From contig NZ_PYHR01000002.1 of the NCBI RefSeq assembly GCF_003121705.1, positions 992,001 to 1,056,000 of the forward strand: a stretch of DNA of 64,000 nt. The letters run 5' to 3'. The position numbers and the translations under genes were made by a program. Each line of letters begins with the position of its first letter. Within the stretch, counting starts at the first letter, position 1. A model generated the notes under the pieces. The model worked only from the letters and a program-made list of their open reading frames with translations. It had not been told where the DNA came from and did no database searches. Below, piece after piece: positions 8,517 to 18,337 of the stretch. This DNA is from Serinibacter arcticus. GTDB lineage: Bacteria; Actinomycetota; Actinomycetes; Actinomycetales; Beutenbergiaceae.

Positions 8517-9214
8517 TCAGGGGCTGTCGAGCTCGTCGGCGCCGACGTCGCGGAGCTCGCCGGCGCCGTCGTGCGGTGCGGTGCCCCCCTGCTCGGCCAG
8601 GACCTCCCGCACGATGCGGAACGCCGCGGAGGGATGGTGCCCCTTGCGCGCGAGCATCTCGACGAGCCGACGCTCCCGCTTCTCGCGGGGCAGTCCGACG
8701 CTGGCCGGTGCCCGACGACGGACGAGGTCGTAGGCCGCCGCGTCCTCGGACTCGCGGTCGATCACGTCGAGCGCCTCGGCCGCCGTCTCGGCGTCGATGC
8801 CCTTGCGGGTCAGCTCCTGCGCGATGGCCCGGCGGGCCTGGCCCCGCTCCGTGTGCCGGGTCCGCACGAGGATCGCGGCGTACTCGGCGTCGTCGATCAG
8901 CCCGACGTCGGTGAAACGGTCGAGCACCGTCTCGGCGACGGCCGGCGGCACGTCCTTCTTCGCCATCGCCTCGGCGAGCTGGGCGCGCGACCGCGGGGCG
9001 GACGTGAGCAGGCGCAGGGCGATCTGGCGGGCGACCTTCTCGTGGTCCTCCGCCTGCCCGGTGACGATCTCGCCATCGAGCGCGACGCCGCGCGCTCGTC
9101 CGTCACCGTCCGGATGCGCCGCAGCGCCGCCGGCGGGCGACCCCTCGGCGGAGGGGCGCCACGCCGTCGGCGCTGCGGTCGAGCGGCGTGATCGTGAGAG
9201 GTGTCGTCGGTCAC
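8517..9214 (-). CDS. recX: Regulatory protein RecX, with a single-base frame break near the start
   Basis: RecX binds RecA filaments and limits their activity; here it lies directly downstream of recA. The RecX body is one frame: helix with LLTSAPRSRAQLAEAM, then DVPPAVAETVLDRFTDVGLI and RRAIAQELTRKGIDAETAAEA. That frame has no start before the conserved first helix except an ATG at 8966 that would cut it in half. A GTG at 9214 with a GAAGGGA ribosome binding site opens a second frame, and the two join if one base is added, for example to the G4 run at 9153-9156. The repaired gene is 699 nt, 232 aa. I read this as an assembly deletion. Confidence 0.85.
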
Positions 9215-9248
9215 GACGCGTCCCTTCGATCAGGTCGGTGGAGATGAC

Positions 9249-10337
<1,089 letters not shown>

Positions 10338-10426
10338 GGTGTTTCCTCGAGTTCTCCCGGCCTGCGGGATCGTTACGGACAGGTCTGGCCTTCACAGCGC
10401 CGCCCTCTCCGGGTGGCTCTGGGGTG

Positions 10427-10449
10427 ACGGTATGCCTGGCCACTGACAT
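10427..10449 (-). promoter_or_regulatory. ClgR/ClpR-type recA promoter (RecA-NDp motif)
   Basis: On the minus strand ATGTCAGTG, 8 bases, then TACCGT. The LexA-independent recA promoter of mycobacteria and other actinobacteria reads TTGTCRGTG, 8 bases, TANNNT; only the first base differs. Known activator is the ClgR/ClpR-type regulator, which is encoded at 17275-17580 here. Predicted transcript start is about 10420. Confidence 0.75.
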
Positions 10450-10515
10450 CGCGCGCAGCACCTCGGAGCCACTGGGGATTCCGGTGCGCTGCGGTCACCT
10501 GGGGACAAATGTAGG

Positions 10516-10531
10516 TCGTACGTCTGTTCGA
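10516..10531. promoter_or_regulatory. LexA (SOS) box upstream of recA
   Basis: Minus strand TCGAACAGACGTACGA against the actinobacterial consensus TCGAAC, 4 bases, GTTCGA: one mismatch in the second half. It lies about 70 bases upstream of the ClgR-type promoter, so it should control a second, separate recA promoter rather than that one. Confidence 0.7.
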
Positions 10532-10537
10532 AGCGAG

Positions 10538-10560
10538 CGACACGCCGACACGGCGTGTCG
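10538..10560. repeat. 9-bp inverted repeat upstream of the recA SOS box
   Basis: Arms 10538-10546 and 10552-10560 with a 5-base spacer. Could be the transcription terminator of DUF3046 coming from 10659, or an operator. Position 100 bases after the DUF3046 stop slightly favours neither. Confidence 0.4.
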
Positions 10561-10658
10561 GAGGTGCTCGACGTCCTGCTCGGGACGCGCCCGTCGATCG
10601 CGGCGAGGCGTCGCACCCGTCGATCGTGGGCGCACGGGGCCCGTCGACCCCGGGGTGA

Positions 10659-10901
10659 TCAGACCCGACGGCGGCGTCGCGCCGAGCGCGCGTCCTCGCG
10701 GTGGAGCCAGCGGGTGGCGTCGTCCTGGCCGGTCGCGTCGCAGACAGCCTCCCAGACCTCGCGCGGCGGCACGCCGGCCTCGAGCGCCTGGTCCGCCGTC
10801 CGGCCGTCGAGCGCGGACATGACGAGGTCACCGCCCAGGCTTCGCGCGTAGCTCGCGCCGAACACCTGCTCCATCACCGACCAGAACTCCGAGTGCCGCA
10901 C
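10659..10901 (-). CDS. DUF3046 family small protein
   Basis: An 80-aa protein starting RHSEFWSVMEQVFG and containing SLGGDLVMSALDGRTADQAL and REVWEAVCDA, the conserved features of the actinobacterial DUF3046 family, which is regularly found just upstream of recA. Function unknown; no membrane segment or metal site. The GTG start at 10901 has TACCGT exactly 6 bases upstream (10908-10913, minus strand), so it is probably leaderless. The Arg-rich end (RSARRRRRV) is not conserved. It is divergent from the Lhr gene. Confidence 0.85.
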   Translation of the reverse strand: MRHSEFWSVMEQVFGASYARSLGGDLVMSALDGRTADQALEAGVPPREVWEAVCDATGQDDATRWLHREDARSARRRRRV

Positions 10902-11021
10902 CCGACAACGGTAGGCCAGGCCGAGGAGATCGACGTGCCGCGATCCGCGAGACCCCTCGGGCCCGTGGCGCCCGCCAGCTCCGCAGAGCTCGATGTCGGT
11001 GGGTGCCAGCATGATGGAGGC

Positions 11022-14000
11022 ATGAGCAGCACGCCGCGCGGACTCGAGCGCTTCAGCGCCGCCACGGCGACGTGGTTCACCGAGTCCTTCGAGGCGCCCA
11101 CCGCGGCCCAGGTCGGAGCGTGGGACGCCGTCGCCGACGGTCAGCACGCGCTCGTGGTCGCCCCCACCGGGTCCGGCAAGACCCTCGCGGCCTTCCTGTG
11201 GGCGGTCGACCAGCTGCTCACCGCCCCGGTGCCCCCGCCGCAGGAGCGCTGCCGCATCCTGTACATCTCCCCGCTCAAGGCCCTGGCCGCCGACGTCGAG
11301 CGCAACCTCCGCTCGCCGTTGGTGGGCATCGCGCGGACCACCCGCACCCTCGGTCAGGAGCCGCCCGACGTGCGCGTCGGCGTCCGCACCGGTGACACCC
11401 CCGCCAACGAGCGCCGCCGGCTCGCCACCCGCCCGCCCGACATCCTGATCACGACGCCGGAGTCGCTGTTCCTGGTCCTCACCTCGGCCGCGCGCGAAGG
11501 GCTGGCGGGCATCACGACCGTCATCCTGGACGAGGTGCACGTGCTGGCCGGCAGCAAGCGCGGCGCCCACCTCGCCGTGAGCCTCGAACGGCTCGACGAC
11601 ATGCTCGCCACCCCGGCGCAGCGCATCGGTCTGTCCGCGACCGTCCGCCCCGTCGCGGGCGTCGCGACCTTCCTGGCGGGGATGCGCACCCCGGAGGACG
11701 GCGGCCGCGCCGTGCGGCTCGTCCAGCCGCCGTCGACCAAGCAGCTGCTCATCGACGTCGACGTCCCGGTGCCGGACCTCACCGATCTCGAGGAGGAGAT
11801 CGACGGCGTCCCCGCGAGCGGCCCCGATCTCTCCGGCGCCGCAGCCGGGGCGCTCCCGGCGCCGGGCCTCCCGACCCAGGGCCGGACCGCCTCGGTGTGG
11901 CCGGCCGTGACGCGGCGCGTGGTCGACGTCATCAGCGAGCACCGCACCACCCTGGTGTTCACGAACTCGCGCCGCGGCGCCGAACGCCTCACCGCCCGTC
12001 TGAACGAGGAGTGGGAGCGGCGGCACGCCCCCGACGAGGACGCCGATCTCGAGCTCGACGAGGACGACGTCGGCGCCGACGAGCGCGACGCCGGCGACAC
12101 CCGCATCACCGACGCCGACACCGACGCCGGATCTGCCTGGGCCGCCGAGATGCCGGGCCAGTCGGGCACCGCGCTGCCCACCGCCGGAGTGATCGCCCGG
12201 GCCCACCACGGCTCGATGAGCCGCGAGGCCAGGACCGCGATCGAGGACGACCTCAAGAGCGGACGACTGCCCGCCGTCGTCGCGACGTCCTCGCTCGAGC
12301 TCGGGATCGACATGGGATCGATCGACGTCGTCGTGCAGATCGGCTCACCGCCGTCGGTCGCGAGCGCGCTGCAGCGCATCGGTCGAGCCGGCCACCAGGT
12401 CGGCGCCGTCTCGCACGGAATCGTCGTGCCGATCCACCGCGGAGACCTGATGCCTGCCGTCGCCGCGACCGTCCAGGCCCGCACGGGCGGGATCGAGGAG
12501 GTCCGCGGGCTCAGCAACCCGCTCGACGTCCTGGCGCAGCAGATCGTCGCGATGCTGGCGGTCAAGGACTGGAGCGTCGCCGACCTCACGCAGCTGCTGC
12601 GCCGGTCCGCCCCCTACGCCACGCTCGGCGACGGCAGCCTGCACGCCGTCCTGGACATGCTCGCCGGGCGCTACCCGAGCGAGGACTTCGCTCAGCTGCG
12701 GCCGCGCATCGTGTGGGACCGCATCGAGAACACCCTCAGCGCCCGCCCGGGTGCCCTCCGCCTGGCCGCCACCTCGGGCGGCACCATCCCCGATCGCGGC
12801 CTCTACGGCGTCTACCTCGCCACCGGTGCCGACGACGTCGCGGCACGCGGCGGTCGGCGCGTCGGTGAGCTCGACGAGGAGATGGTCTTCGAGTCGCGCG
12901 TGGGCGACACGTTCACGCTCGGATCGAGCACCTGGCGCATCGAGGACATCACGCCCGACCGGGTCCTGGTCACACCGGCGCCGGGAGTTCCCGGACGCCT
13001 GCCGTTCTGGAAGGGCGACCAGCCCGGCCGCCCCGCCGAGCTGGGCATGGCGCTCGGCGCGATGATGCGCTCGGCCCAGGAGTCCGGCGACCTCGGGGCG
13101 ACGGTCACCACCTGGGGGGTCTCCGACTGGACCCGCGACAACCTCGTGGGCTACCTCGGCGAGCAGCTCGAGGCGGTCGGACAGCTGCCGAGCGACACCT
13201 CGATCGTCGTGGAGCGCTTCCGCGACGAGCTGGGCGACTGGCGCCTGGTCATCCACTCCCCCTACGGCGCACGCGTGCACGCGCCCTGGGCGCTGGCGCT
13301 CGTCGGACGGCTGCGCGAGCAGCTCGGCATGGACGTGGCCGCGATGCACTCCGACGACGGGATCGTGCTGCGCCTGCCCGACGTCGACGACCCGCTCGAG
13401 GACTGGCTCCTGCCCGCTCCCGACGAGGTCCCGGCCTCGGGCGGCAGCACGACGGTCGGGCTCGCGGACCTGCTGCTCGAGCCCGAGGAGATCCAGCGCG
13501 CCGTCATCGACGCGCTCGCCGGTTCGGCGCACTTCTCCGCCCGGTTCCGCGAGGCGGCCGCACGGTCGCTGCTGCTCCCGCGGCGCCGTCCCGACGGCCG
13601 CCAGCCGCTCTGGCAGCAGCGTCAGCGCGCGAGCCAGCTGCTCGCCGTCGCGGCGCGCTACCCCGACTTCCCGGTCGTGCTCGAGGCCGTGCGCGAGAGC
13701 CTGCAGGACGACTTCGACACGTCCGCCCTGGAGGAGCTGATGCGGCGGATCGGACGCCGCGAGGTCCGGATCCACGAGGTGACGACGTCCTCACCGTCGC
13801 CGTTCGCGCGCTCCCTCATGTTCGCCTACGTCGGGCAGTTCCTGTACGACGGCGACGCCCCCCTCGCCGAGCGTCGCGCCGCCGCGCTCGCCCTGGATCC
13901 GGAGCTGCTCACCGAGCTCCTGGGGCAGGGCGCGGGAGACCTCGCCGACCTGCTCGATCCCGAGGCGGTCCTGCGCGTGGAGGCCGAGGTCGGCCTGCGC

Positions 14001-16271
14001 ACCGAGCAGGTGCGGGCTCGCGACGCCGAGGCCGTGCTCGACATCGTGCGCCGCCTCGGGCCGATCCCGACGGCGGACGTCGCGGCCCGCTGCCTGCCCG
14101 ACGCCGACGTGGCCGACGCCGCGATGCCCGACCCCGACGTGGCCGCCGGTGGTGCCGACGCCGAGACCTCCGCGGAGGACGCCGACAGTGGCGCTGCGCC
14201 TGCTGACGGTGCGGCCACCACCGCCGCGGACGCGGCCGCCGCGGCGAGCGCCACCGCGCGCGCCGAGACGTGGCTCCGCGATCTCGCCGACCAGCGCCGC
14301 ATCATGAGGGTCAGGGTCGCGGGCGTGGAGCAGTGGGCCGTCGTGGAGGACGCGGGCCGCCTGCGCGACGCCCTCGGCACCGCGCTTCCGGTCGGGCTGC
14401 CCGAGGCGCTGCTGGCGCCCGTGCCTGACCCGCTGAGCGACCTCGTCCGCCGCCACGCCCGCACGCACGGGCCGTTCACCGTGTCCGACCTGGCGCGCCG
14501 GTTCGGCCTGGCGCCCGGCACGCTGACGCCGACCCTGGGGCTCCTGGAGGCCTCGGGCGCGTTCGTCGCCGGCCGGCTCCGACCGCCCGGGGCCCGGCCC
14601 GGCGGGAACGCCGCGTCGGAGGGCCCCGGACGCCCTGACGGCGCGGCGGGCCCCGAACCGGACACCGCTGCGCCCGTCGCCCTCACCGGCGAGCGGGAGT
14701 ACTGCGACGCCGAGGTGCTGCGCCGCATCCGGCGTCGGTCGCTCGCCGCCGCCCGCGCCGACGTCGAGGCCGTCCCGGCGCACGTGCTCGGCATCTATCT
14801 GCCGCGCTGGCACCAGCTGGGCCAGCTGTACGGGCTCGACGGCCTGCTCTCGGCCGTGGACCAGCTGGCCGGTGCCGAGCTCGACGTCGCCGACGTCGAG
14901 ACGAGCATCCTGCCGTCGCGCGTGCGGTCGTACTCTCCCGGTCTGCTCGACGAGCTGACGAGCGCGGGCGAGGTCGTCTGGGTCGGCGCGGGCACCGGCA
15001 AGGTCGTGCTCGTCCCCGCCGATGCCGTTCCTCTGCTCGCCCCCGTGCCGGAACCGCTGCCGAGCGCGACAGCGGCCGCGGTCGTGGCCGCGCTCGAGCG
15101 GGGCGGACTGTTCTTCCGGGACATCGTCGCCGCCGTGACGGAGGCGGCCGCGGCGGCCGGGACGAGCGCCCCGTCCTCCTCGGACGTCGAGGACGCCGTC
15201 TGGGAGGCGGTGTGGGCCGGGCACGTCACCAACGACACGTTCGCCCCCGTGCGCGCGCGGACCGCCACGACGGGAGGCGGCTCGCGCTCGCCGCGCAACG
15301 GCACGTCCGGCACCTCCGCGACGCGCGCGCGCCGCATGAGCCGGCAGTCCCTGATGAAGGAGTCGATGCTCGCGGTCAGCGGCGCCCGCGCCGGCAGCCG
15401 CGTGCCGCTGCGGATCGCGACGCCCCCGACGATGGCGGGACGCTGGAGCCTCGTGGGCGAGCGCAGCAGCGAGCCGACCCTCCGGATGACCGCGAGGGCC
15501 GCGAGCCTCCTCGAGCGCCACGGCGTCGTGCTCCGCGGCATCGCGCAGGCCGAGGGGGTGCCCGGTGGCTTCGGTGCGCTCTACCCCGTGCTCTCCCGTC
15601 TGGAGGACTCCGGCCGCATCCGTCGCGGGTACCTGGTCGAGGGTCAGGGTGCGGCGCAGTTCGCGCTGCCGGAGTGCGTCGACCGGTTGCGGGCCGACGC
15701 GGGCCTGCGTCCGGGAGCGCTCGTGATGGCGGCGGCCGACCCGGCCAACCCCTATGGCTCGCTCGTTCCCTGGCCCCGGTTCGGCCGGGGCGGGGGCGCC
15801 GACCTCCCTGCCCCGTCGGGACCGTCCTCGACGGCGGAGGATGACGCCGTCGGGACGGACGAGGACGCCTCTCCCCCCGACTCCCGCGCGCCCGCGCTCG
15901 TCGACCCCGCCGCCGCGACCGGCACGGGCGCCCGGCCCCGGCGCGTCGCGGGGGCCGACGTCGTGCTCGTGGACGGGCGCCTGGTGCTGTTCGTCGAGCG
16001 CGGAGGCGGCAGCGTGCTGGCGATGACCGACGACGGCGAGGACCTCGCGCTCGCGGCCCACGCGCTCGTGGACCAGGCGCCGGACCGCTACAGCGGTCTG
16101 ACCGTCCGCAAGGTCGACGGCGAGGGTTCGCTGACGTCCCAGGCACCGGCGGCGCTCGCGCTGCGCGAGGCCGGTTTCATCGCCACACCGCGTGGTCTGA
16201 AGCTCCGGGCACCGGCGGCCGCCACTCGCGGGTCGGGCGTCCGTGCGGTGGGAAGGCCGCAGCGTGCCTGA
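11022..16271 (+). CDS. lhr: Large ATP-dependent helicase of the Lhr family
   Basis: A 1749-aa superfamily 2 helicase that unwinds DNA or RNA-DNA in a 3'-5' direction in repair, by family knowledge. Motif I PTGSGKT is at 48-54, DEVH at 170-173 and SAT near 206. Domain 2 contains TSSLELGIDMG and QRIGRAGHQ. A winged-helix and Lhr-core region follows, and the long C-terminal part ends in the typical LRREAGF-like region (LREAGFIATPRGLKL). Two low-complexity inserts, an acidic one at about 12030-12150 and an Ala/Asp-rich one at about 14100-14260, account for part of its length above the family norm of about 1500. ATG 11022 is chosen because CATGAT lies 6 bases upstream and the neighbour is divergent. 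Its end overlaps nei by 8 bases. Confidence 0.92.
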   Translation: MSSTPRGLERFSAATATWFTESFEAPTAAQVGAWDAVADGQHALVVAPTGSGKTLAAFLWAVDQLLTAPVPPPQERCRILYISPLKALAADVERNLRSPLVGIARTTRTLGQEPPDVRVGVRTGDTPANERRRLATRPPDILITTPESLFLVLTSAAREGLAGITTVILDEVHVLAGSKRGAHLAVSLERLDDMLATPAQRIGLSATVRPVAGVATFLAGMRTPEDGGRAVRLVQPPSTKQLLIDVDVPVPDLTDLEEEIDGVPASGPDLSGAAAGALPAPGLPTQGRTASVWPAVTRRVVDVISEHRTTLVFTNSRRGAERLTARLNEEWERRHAPDEDADLELDEDDVGADERDAGDTRITDADTDAGSAWAAEMPGQSGTALPTAGVIARAHHGSMSREARTAIEDDLKSGRLPAVVATSSLELGIDMGSIDVVVQIGSPPSVASALQRIGRAGHQVGAVSHGIVVPIHRGDLMPAVAATVQARTGGIEEVRGLSNPLDVLAQQIVAMLAVKDWSVADLTQLLRRSAPYATLGDGSLHAVLDMLAGRYPSEDFAQLRPRIVWDRIENTLSARPGALRLAATSGGTIPDRGLYGVYLATGADDVAARGGRRVGELDEEMVFESRVGDTFTLGSSTWRIEDITPDRVLVTPAPGVPGRLPFWKGDQPGRPAELGMALGAMMRSAQESGDLGATVTTWGVSDWTRDNLVGYLGEQLEAVGQLPSDTSIVVERFRDELGDWRLVIHSPYGARVHAPWALALVGRLREQLGMDVAAMHSDDGIVLRLPDVDDPLEDWLLPAPDEVPASGGSTTVGLADLLLEPEEIQRAVIDALAGSAHFSARFREAAARSLLLPRRRPDGRQPLWQQRQRASQLLAVAARYPDFPVVLEAVRESLQDDFDTSALEELMRRIGRREVRIHEVTTSSPSPFARSLMFAYVGQFLYDGDAPLAERRAAALALDPELLTELLGQGAGDLADLLDPEAVLRVEAEVGLRTEQVRARDAEAVLDIVRRLGPIPTADVAARCLPDADVADAAMPDPDVAAGGADAETSAEDADSGAAPADGAATTAADAAAAASATARAETWLRDLADQRRIMRVRVAGVEQWAVVEDAGRLRDALGTALPVGLPEALLAPVPDPLSDLVRRHARTHGPFTVSDLARRFGLAPGTLTPTLGLLEASGAFVAGRLRPPGARPGGNAASEGPGRPDGAAGPEPDTAAPVALTGEREYCDAEVLRRIRRRSLAAARADVEAVPAHVLGIYLPRWHQLGQLYGLDGLLSAVDQLAGAELDVADVETSILPSRVRSYSPGLLDELTSAGEVVWVGAGTGKVVLVPADAVPLLAPVPEPLPSATAAAVVAALERGGLFFRDIVAAVTEAAAAAGTSAPSSSDVEDAVWEAVWAGHVTNDTFAPVRARTATTGGGSRSPRNGTSGTSATRARRMSRQSLMKESMLAVSGARAGSRVPLRIATPPTMAGRWSLVGERSSEPTLRMTARAASLLERHGVVLRGIAQAEGVPGGFGALYPVLSRLEDSGRIRRGYLVEGQGAAQFALPECVDRLRADAGLRPGALVMAAADPANPYGSLVPWPRFGRGGGADLPAPSGPSSTAEDDAVGTDEDASPPDSRAPALVDPAAATGTGARPRRVAGADVVLVDGRLVLFVERGGGSVLAMTDDGEDLALAAHALVDQAPDRYSGLTVRKVDGEGSLTSQAPAALALREAGFIATPRGLKLRAPAAATRGSGVRAVGRPQRA

Positions 16272-17157
16272 GGGTGACGTGGTGCTGCGGACCGCCCGAC
16301 GACTCACGCTCGCGCTGGCCGAGGGCGAGCTCGTCCGCTCGGAGCTGCGCTGGCCCACGCTGGCGGGGAACGACCTCACGGGGCTGCGCAGCCTCGGCAC
16401 CGTGTCCTACGGCAAGAACCTGCTCACCCGGTTCTCCGACGGCCGGACGCTCCACACCCACCTGAGGATGGACGGCACGTGGCGCGTGACGGCCACCCCC
16501 GCCGAGGTGGACGACCGCGCGGGGCACGGGGACATCGGTGTGCGACGCTCCGCGGGTGGCCGGCCGCGCGACCGTCGCGAACGGGGGCGCTACGGACGGG
16601 GTCCGCGGACCTACGACCCGGCCGCGGCCGGGTCCGACGTCCGCGCCGTGCTCGCGACCGCGTCGTGGACGTGCACGGGCCACCAGCTGGGGATGATGCA
16701 CCTGCTGCGCACGCACGACGAGTCGCGCCTGCTCGCTCCGCTGGGACCGGACGTGCTCGGTGACACCTACGACGCCGACGTCGAGGCGGCGATCGGCGAG
16801 GCGATCCACGCGCAGGGCGCGCGAGAGATCGGCGCCGTGCTGCTCGACCAGGGGGTCCTGGCCGGGCTCGGGACGATCTACATGGCCGAGACGCTCTTCC
16901 GGCACAAGGTCTCGCCGTGGCGTGCCGCGGCCGACGTGCCCGATCCGGCCGCGATGTCCGCCACCGCCCGCCGCCTCATGCTCGGCTCCGCCGACGCCCC
17001 CACCGGTCCGAACACCCGGGGCTCGATCGCGATGGTCACCTACGGGCGCTCGGGTGAACCCTGCGTGCGCTGCACGACACCGATCCGCGACGGGCGGGTG
17101 GGCGAGCCCCCCTACGACCGGATCGCCTACTACTGCCCGCGCTGCCAGCTGCGCTGA
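16264..17157 (+). CDS. nei: Fpg/Nei family DNA glycosylase-AP lyase (Nei type)
   Basis: Removes oxidised bases and nicks the abasic site. After loss of the initiator residue the protein begins PEGD, so the catalytic N-terminal Pro and Glu are present. THLRMDGTW and the H2TH region (AIGEAIHAQGAREIGAVLLDQG split over two helices) follow. A C-terminal zinc finger has CVRC and CPRC pairs and ends at Arg-Leu-Arg. The length of 297 aa is slightly above average because of an Arg-rich loop at about 85-115. The GTG lies inside the last codons of lhr, which ties its translation to the helicase and suggests a shared repair role. Confidence 0.9.
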   Translation: MPEGDVVLRTARRLTLALAEGELVRSELRWPTLAGNDLTGLRSLGTVSYGKNLLTRFSDGRTLHTHLRMDGTWRVTATPAEVDDRAGHGDIGVRRSAGGRPRDRRERGRYGRGPRTYDPAAAGSDVRAVLATASWTCTGHQLGMMHLLRTHDESRLLAPLGPDVLGDTYDADVEAAIGEAIHAQGAREIGAVLLDQGVLAGLGTIYMAETLFRHKVSPWRAAADVPDPAAMSATARRLMLGSADAPTGPNTRGSIAMVTYGRSGEPCVRCTTPIRDGRVGEPPYDRIAYYCPRCQLR

Positions 17158-17215
17158 GCCGGTCGGGGCCGCCGCAGAAGCACCTCACCGCCGCGCACTC
17201 CCGGGTCCGGGGACG

Positions 17216-17253
17216 CGACAGGGCGGCAGCCGTGGTCGGCTGCCGCCCTGTCG
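17216..17253. terminator. 16-bp bidirectional terminator between nei and clgR
   Basis: Arms 17216-17231 and 17238-17253 pair perfectly, loop 6. Lies in the convergent spacer, 59 bases after nei and 22 before the clgR stop. No T tract. Confidence 0.75.
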
Positions 17254-17274
17254 GCGGTACGGGTGCTGGAGCGG

Positions 17275-17580
17275 TCAGACCGCCGCGGCGAACGGGCGGA
17301 CCGACGCCTCGAGGTCGGCCGGAACCGTGTCGGGGATGCGCACGCCCTCGGCGAGGGCGATGCGATCGCTCACCTCGCGCAGGAGCGCCCACAGCGGGAC
17401 GTCGAGGGCGTCGCAGACGGAGCTCAGGAGCTCGGAGGACGCCTCCTTCTGCCCGCGTTCGATCTCGGAGAGGTAGCCGAGCGACACACGAGCCGCGGCG
17501 GAGACCTCACGAAGAGTCTTGCTCTGGGCGAGACGGACGTCACGAAGCACGTCACCCAGCTCACGTCGAAGCAGAACCAT
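17275..17580 (-). CDS. clgR: Helix-turn-helix activator of the ClgR family
   Basis: A 101-aa XRE-type regulator. [20 protein letters not shown] and the HTH with [20 protein letters not shown] are nearly the signature of ClgR, which activates clp protease genes and, in mycobacteria, the LexA-independent recA promoter. The tail [20 protein letters not shown] is also typical; in some relatives the very C-terminus acts as a Clp degradation tag, and here it ends in AAAV, which would fit but is not proven. ATG 17580 has AAGGAGG 8 bases upstream. A promoter with the hexamer of that class (TACCGT) lies about 75 bases upstream. It sits 7 kb from recA, which carries the matching promoter. Confidence 0.88.
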   Translation of the reverse strand: MVLLRRELGDVLRDVRLAQSKTLREVSAAARVSLGYLSEIERGQKEASSELLSSVCDALDVPLWALLREVSDRIALAEGVRIPDTVPADLEASVRPFAAAV

Positions 17581-17655
17581 GGCCCGTCCCTCCTTCGCAC
17601 CTGCGTCCACGATGGTCAGCTGTGCGGCTCCGGGTGCCGCACCAGCCTGTCGATT

Positions 17656-17719
17656 ACGGTACCCCGCGTGTGTGACGGGCGTGCGTCCGACGTGTGACGG
17701 TGTCCGCTTGCCGGACACC
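17656..17719 (-). promoter_or_regulatory. clgR promoter region with inverted and direct repeats
   Basis: Minus-strand TACCGT (17661 to 17656) is a likely -10. Upstream are two copies of GTGTGACGG (17669-17677 and 17692-17700, plus strand) 23 bp apart, and an 8-bp inverted repeat with a 5-base centre (17699-17706, 17712-17719). These could be autoregulatory or stress-input sites; binding is not shown. Confidence 0.4.
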
Positions 17720-17773
17720 TGGCGGTTGCCCGCCCGCGCCGGCGGTGCCGGCAGATCCTGCACGTTCCTGATC

Positions 17774-18310
17774 TCATTCATCACTGGGTGCAACGCGTGG
17801 GGCGCCCTCCGTGTTCCCGACCTCCCCGACCGCGCCGCGCTCACCCGGCTCGAGCGCCGACAGCACCAGCGCGAGCGCCAGATCGCGAGCGGCGGACCGC
17901 ACGGCGGCCCTGCCTCCACCCAGCACCACACGGCGGGTGACCACGTTCCCGTCGACGAGCGCGGCGACGACGACGGTCCCGGCCGCGACGCCGTCGCTGG
18001 GCCCGGGACCGGCGACGCCGGTCGTCGCGATCGCGACGTCGGCCCCCAGCAGCCGGGCCACCCCGGTCGCCATCGCGGCGGCGACCTCGCGGGAGACGAC
18101 GCCGTGGGTCGTGACGACGTCGGGGGCCACCCCCAGCAGCGCGACCTTCACGTCCACCCGGTAGGCCGTGACGGAGCCGATCAGCACGGAGGAGGCCCCG
18201 GGCACGTCCACGACGGCGGCGCTGACCGCACCTCCGGTGAGGGACTCGGCGACGGCGAGGCCGCGCCCCTGCCGCCGCAGCGTCGCGACGAGACGCACGG
18301 CCGGAGTCAT
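17774..18310 (-). CDS. CinA C-terminal domain protein (nicotinamide-nucleotide amidohydrolase type)
   Basis: A 178-aa stand-alone CinA-C/PncC domain, which deamidates NMN to NaMN for pyridine nucleotide salvage. Diagnostic parts are [23 protein letters not shown] over two segments, [32 protein letters not shown] and [13 protein letters not shown]. The last 25 residues are not conserved. It sits between pgsA and clgR, the normal actinobacterial order pgsA-cinA-clgR, 27 bases after pgsA, and is probably cotranscribed. No strong ribosome binding site is seen before the ATG at 18310. The symbol cinA is often used for it, although the N-terminal CinA domain is missing. Confidence 0.9.
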   Translation of the reverse strand: MTPAVRLVATLRRQGRGLAVAESLTGGAVSAAVVDVPGASSVLIGSVTAYRVDVKVALLGVAPDVVTTHGVVSREVAAAMATGVARLLGADVAIATTGVAGPGPSDGVAAGTVVVAALVDGNVVTRRVVLGGGRAAVRSAARDLALALVLSALEPGERGAVGEVGNTEGAPRVAPSDE

Positions 18311-18337
18311 CGGGCCGACGTCATCGGGCCGCGTCGG

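Larger units (their letters stand above)
10338..10658 (-). promoter_or_regulatory. recA control region (321 bp without a gene)
   Basis: Holds, reading towards recA on the minus strand, a 9-bp hairpin, a LexA-type box, a ClgR-type promoter and an approximately 84-base leader with the ribosome binding site. I see no open frame with coding character. The part nearest the DUF3046 stop (10600-10658) shows nothing recognisable. Confidence 0.7.

Noticed and set aside
8517-8966. Short RecX starting at ATG 8966
   Set aside because: This start cuts the conserved first helix-bundle of RecX; the repaired frame from GTG 9214 with a ribosome binding site gives the complete protein.
10338-10658. A small gene in the recA upstream region
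   Set aside because: Open frames there have no ribosome binding site and no coding bias, and they cover the LexA box and promoter.
17216-17253. A small RNA between nei and clgR
   Set aside because: The stem lies in a convergent spacer and is explained as a shared terminator; there is no room for a separate promoter.
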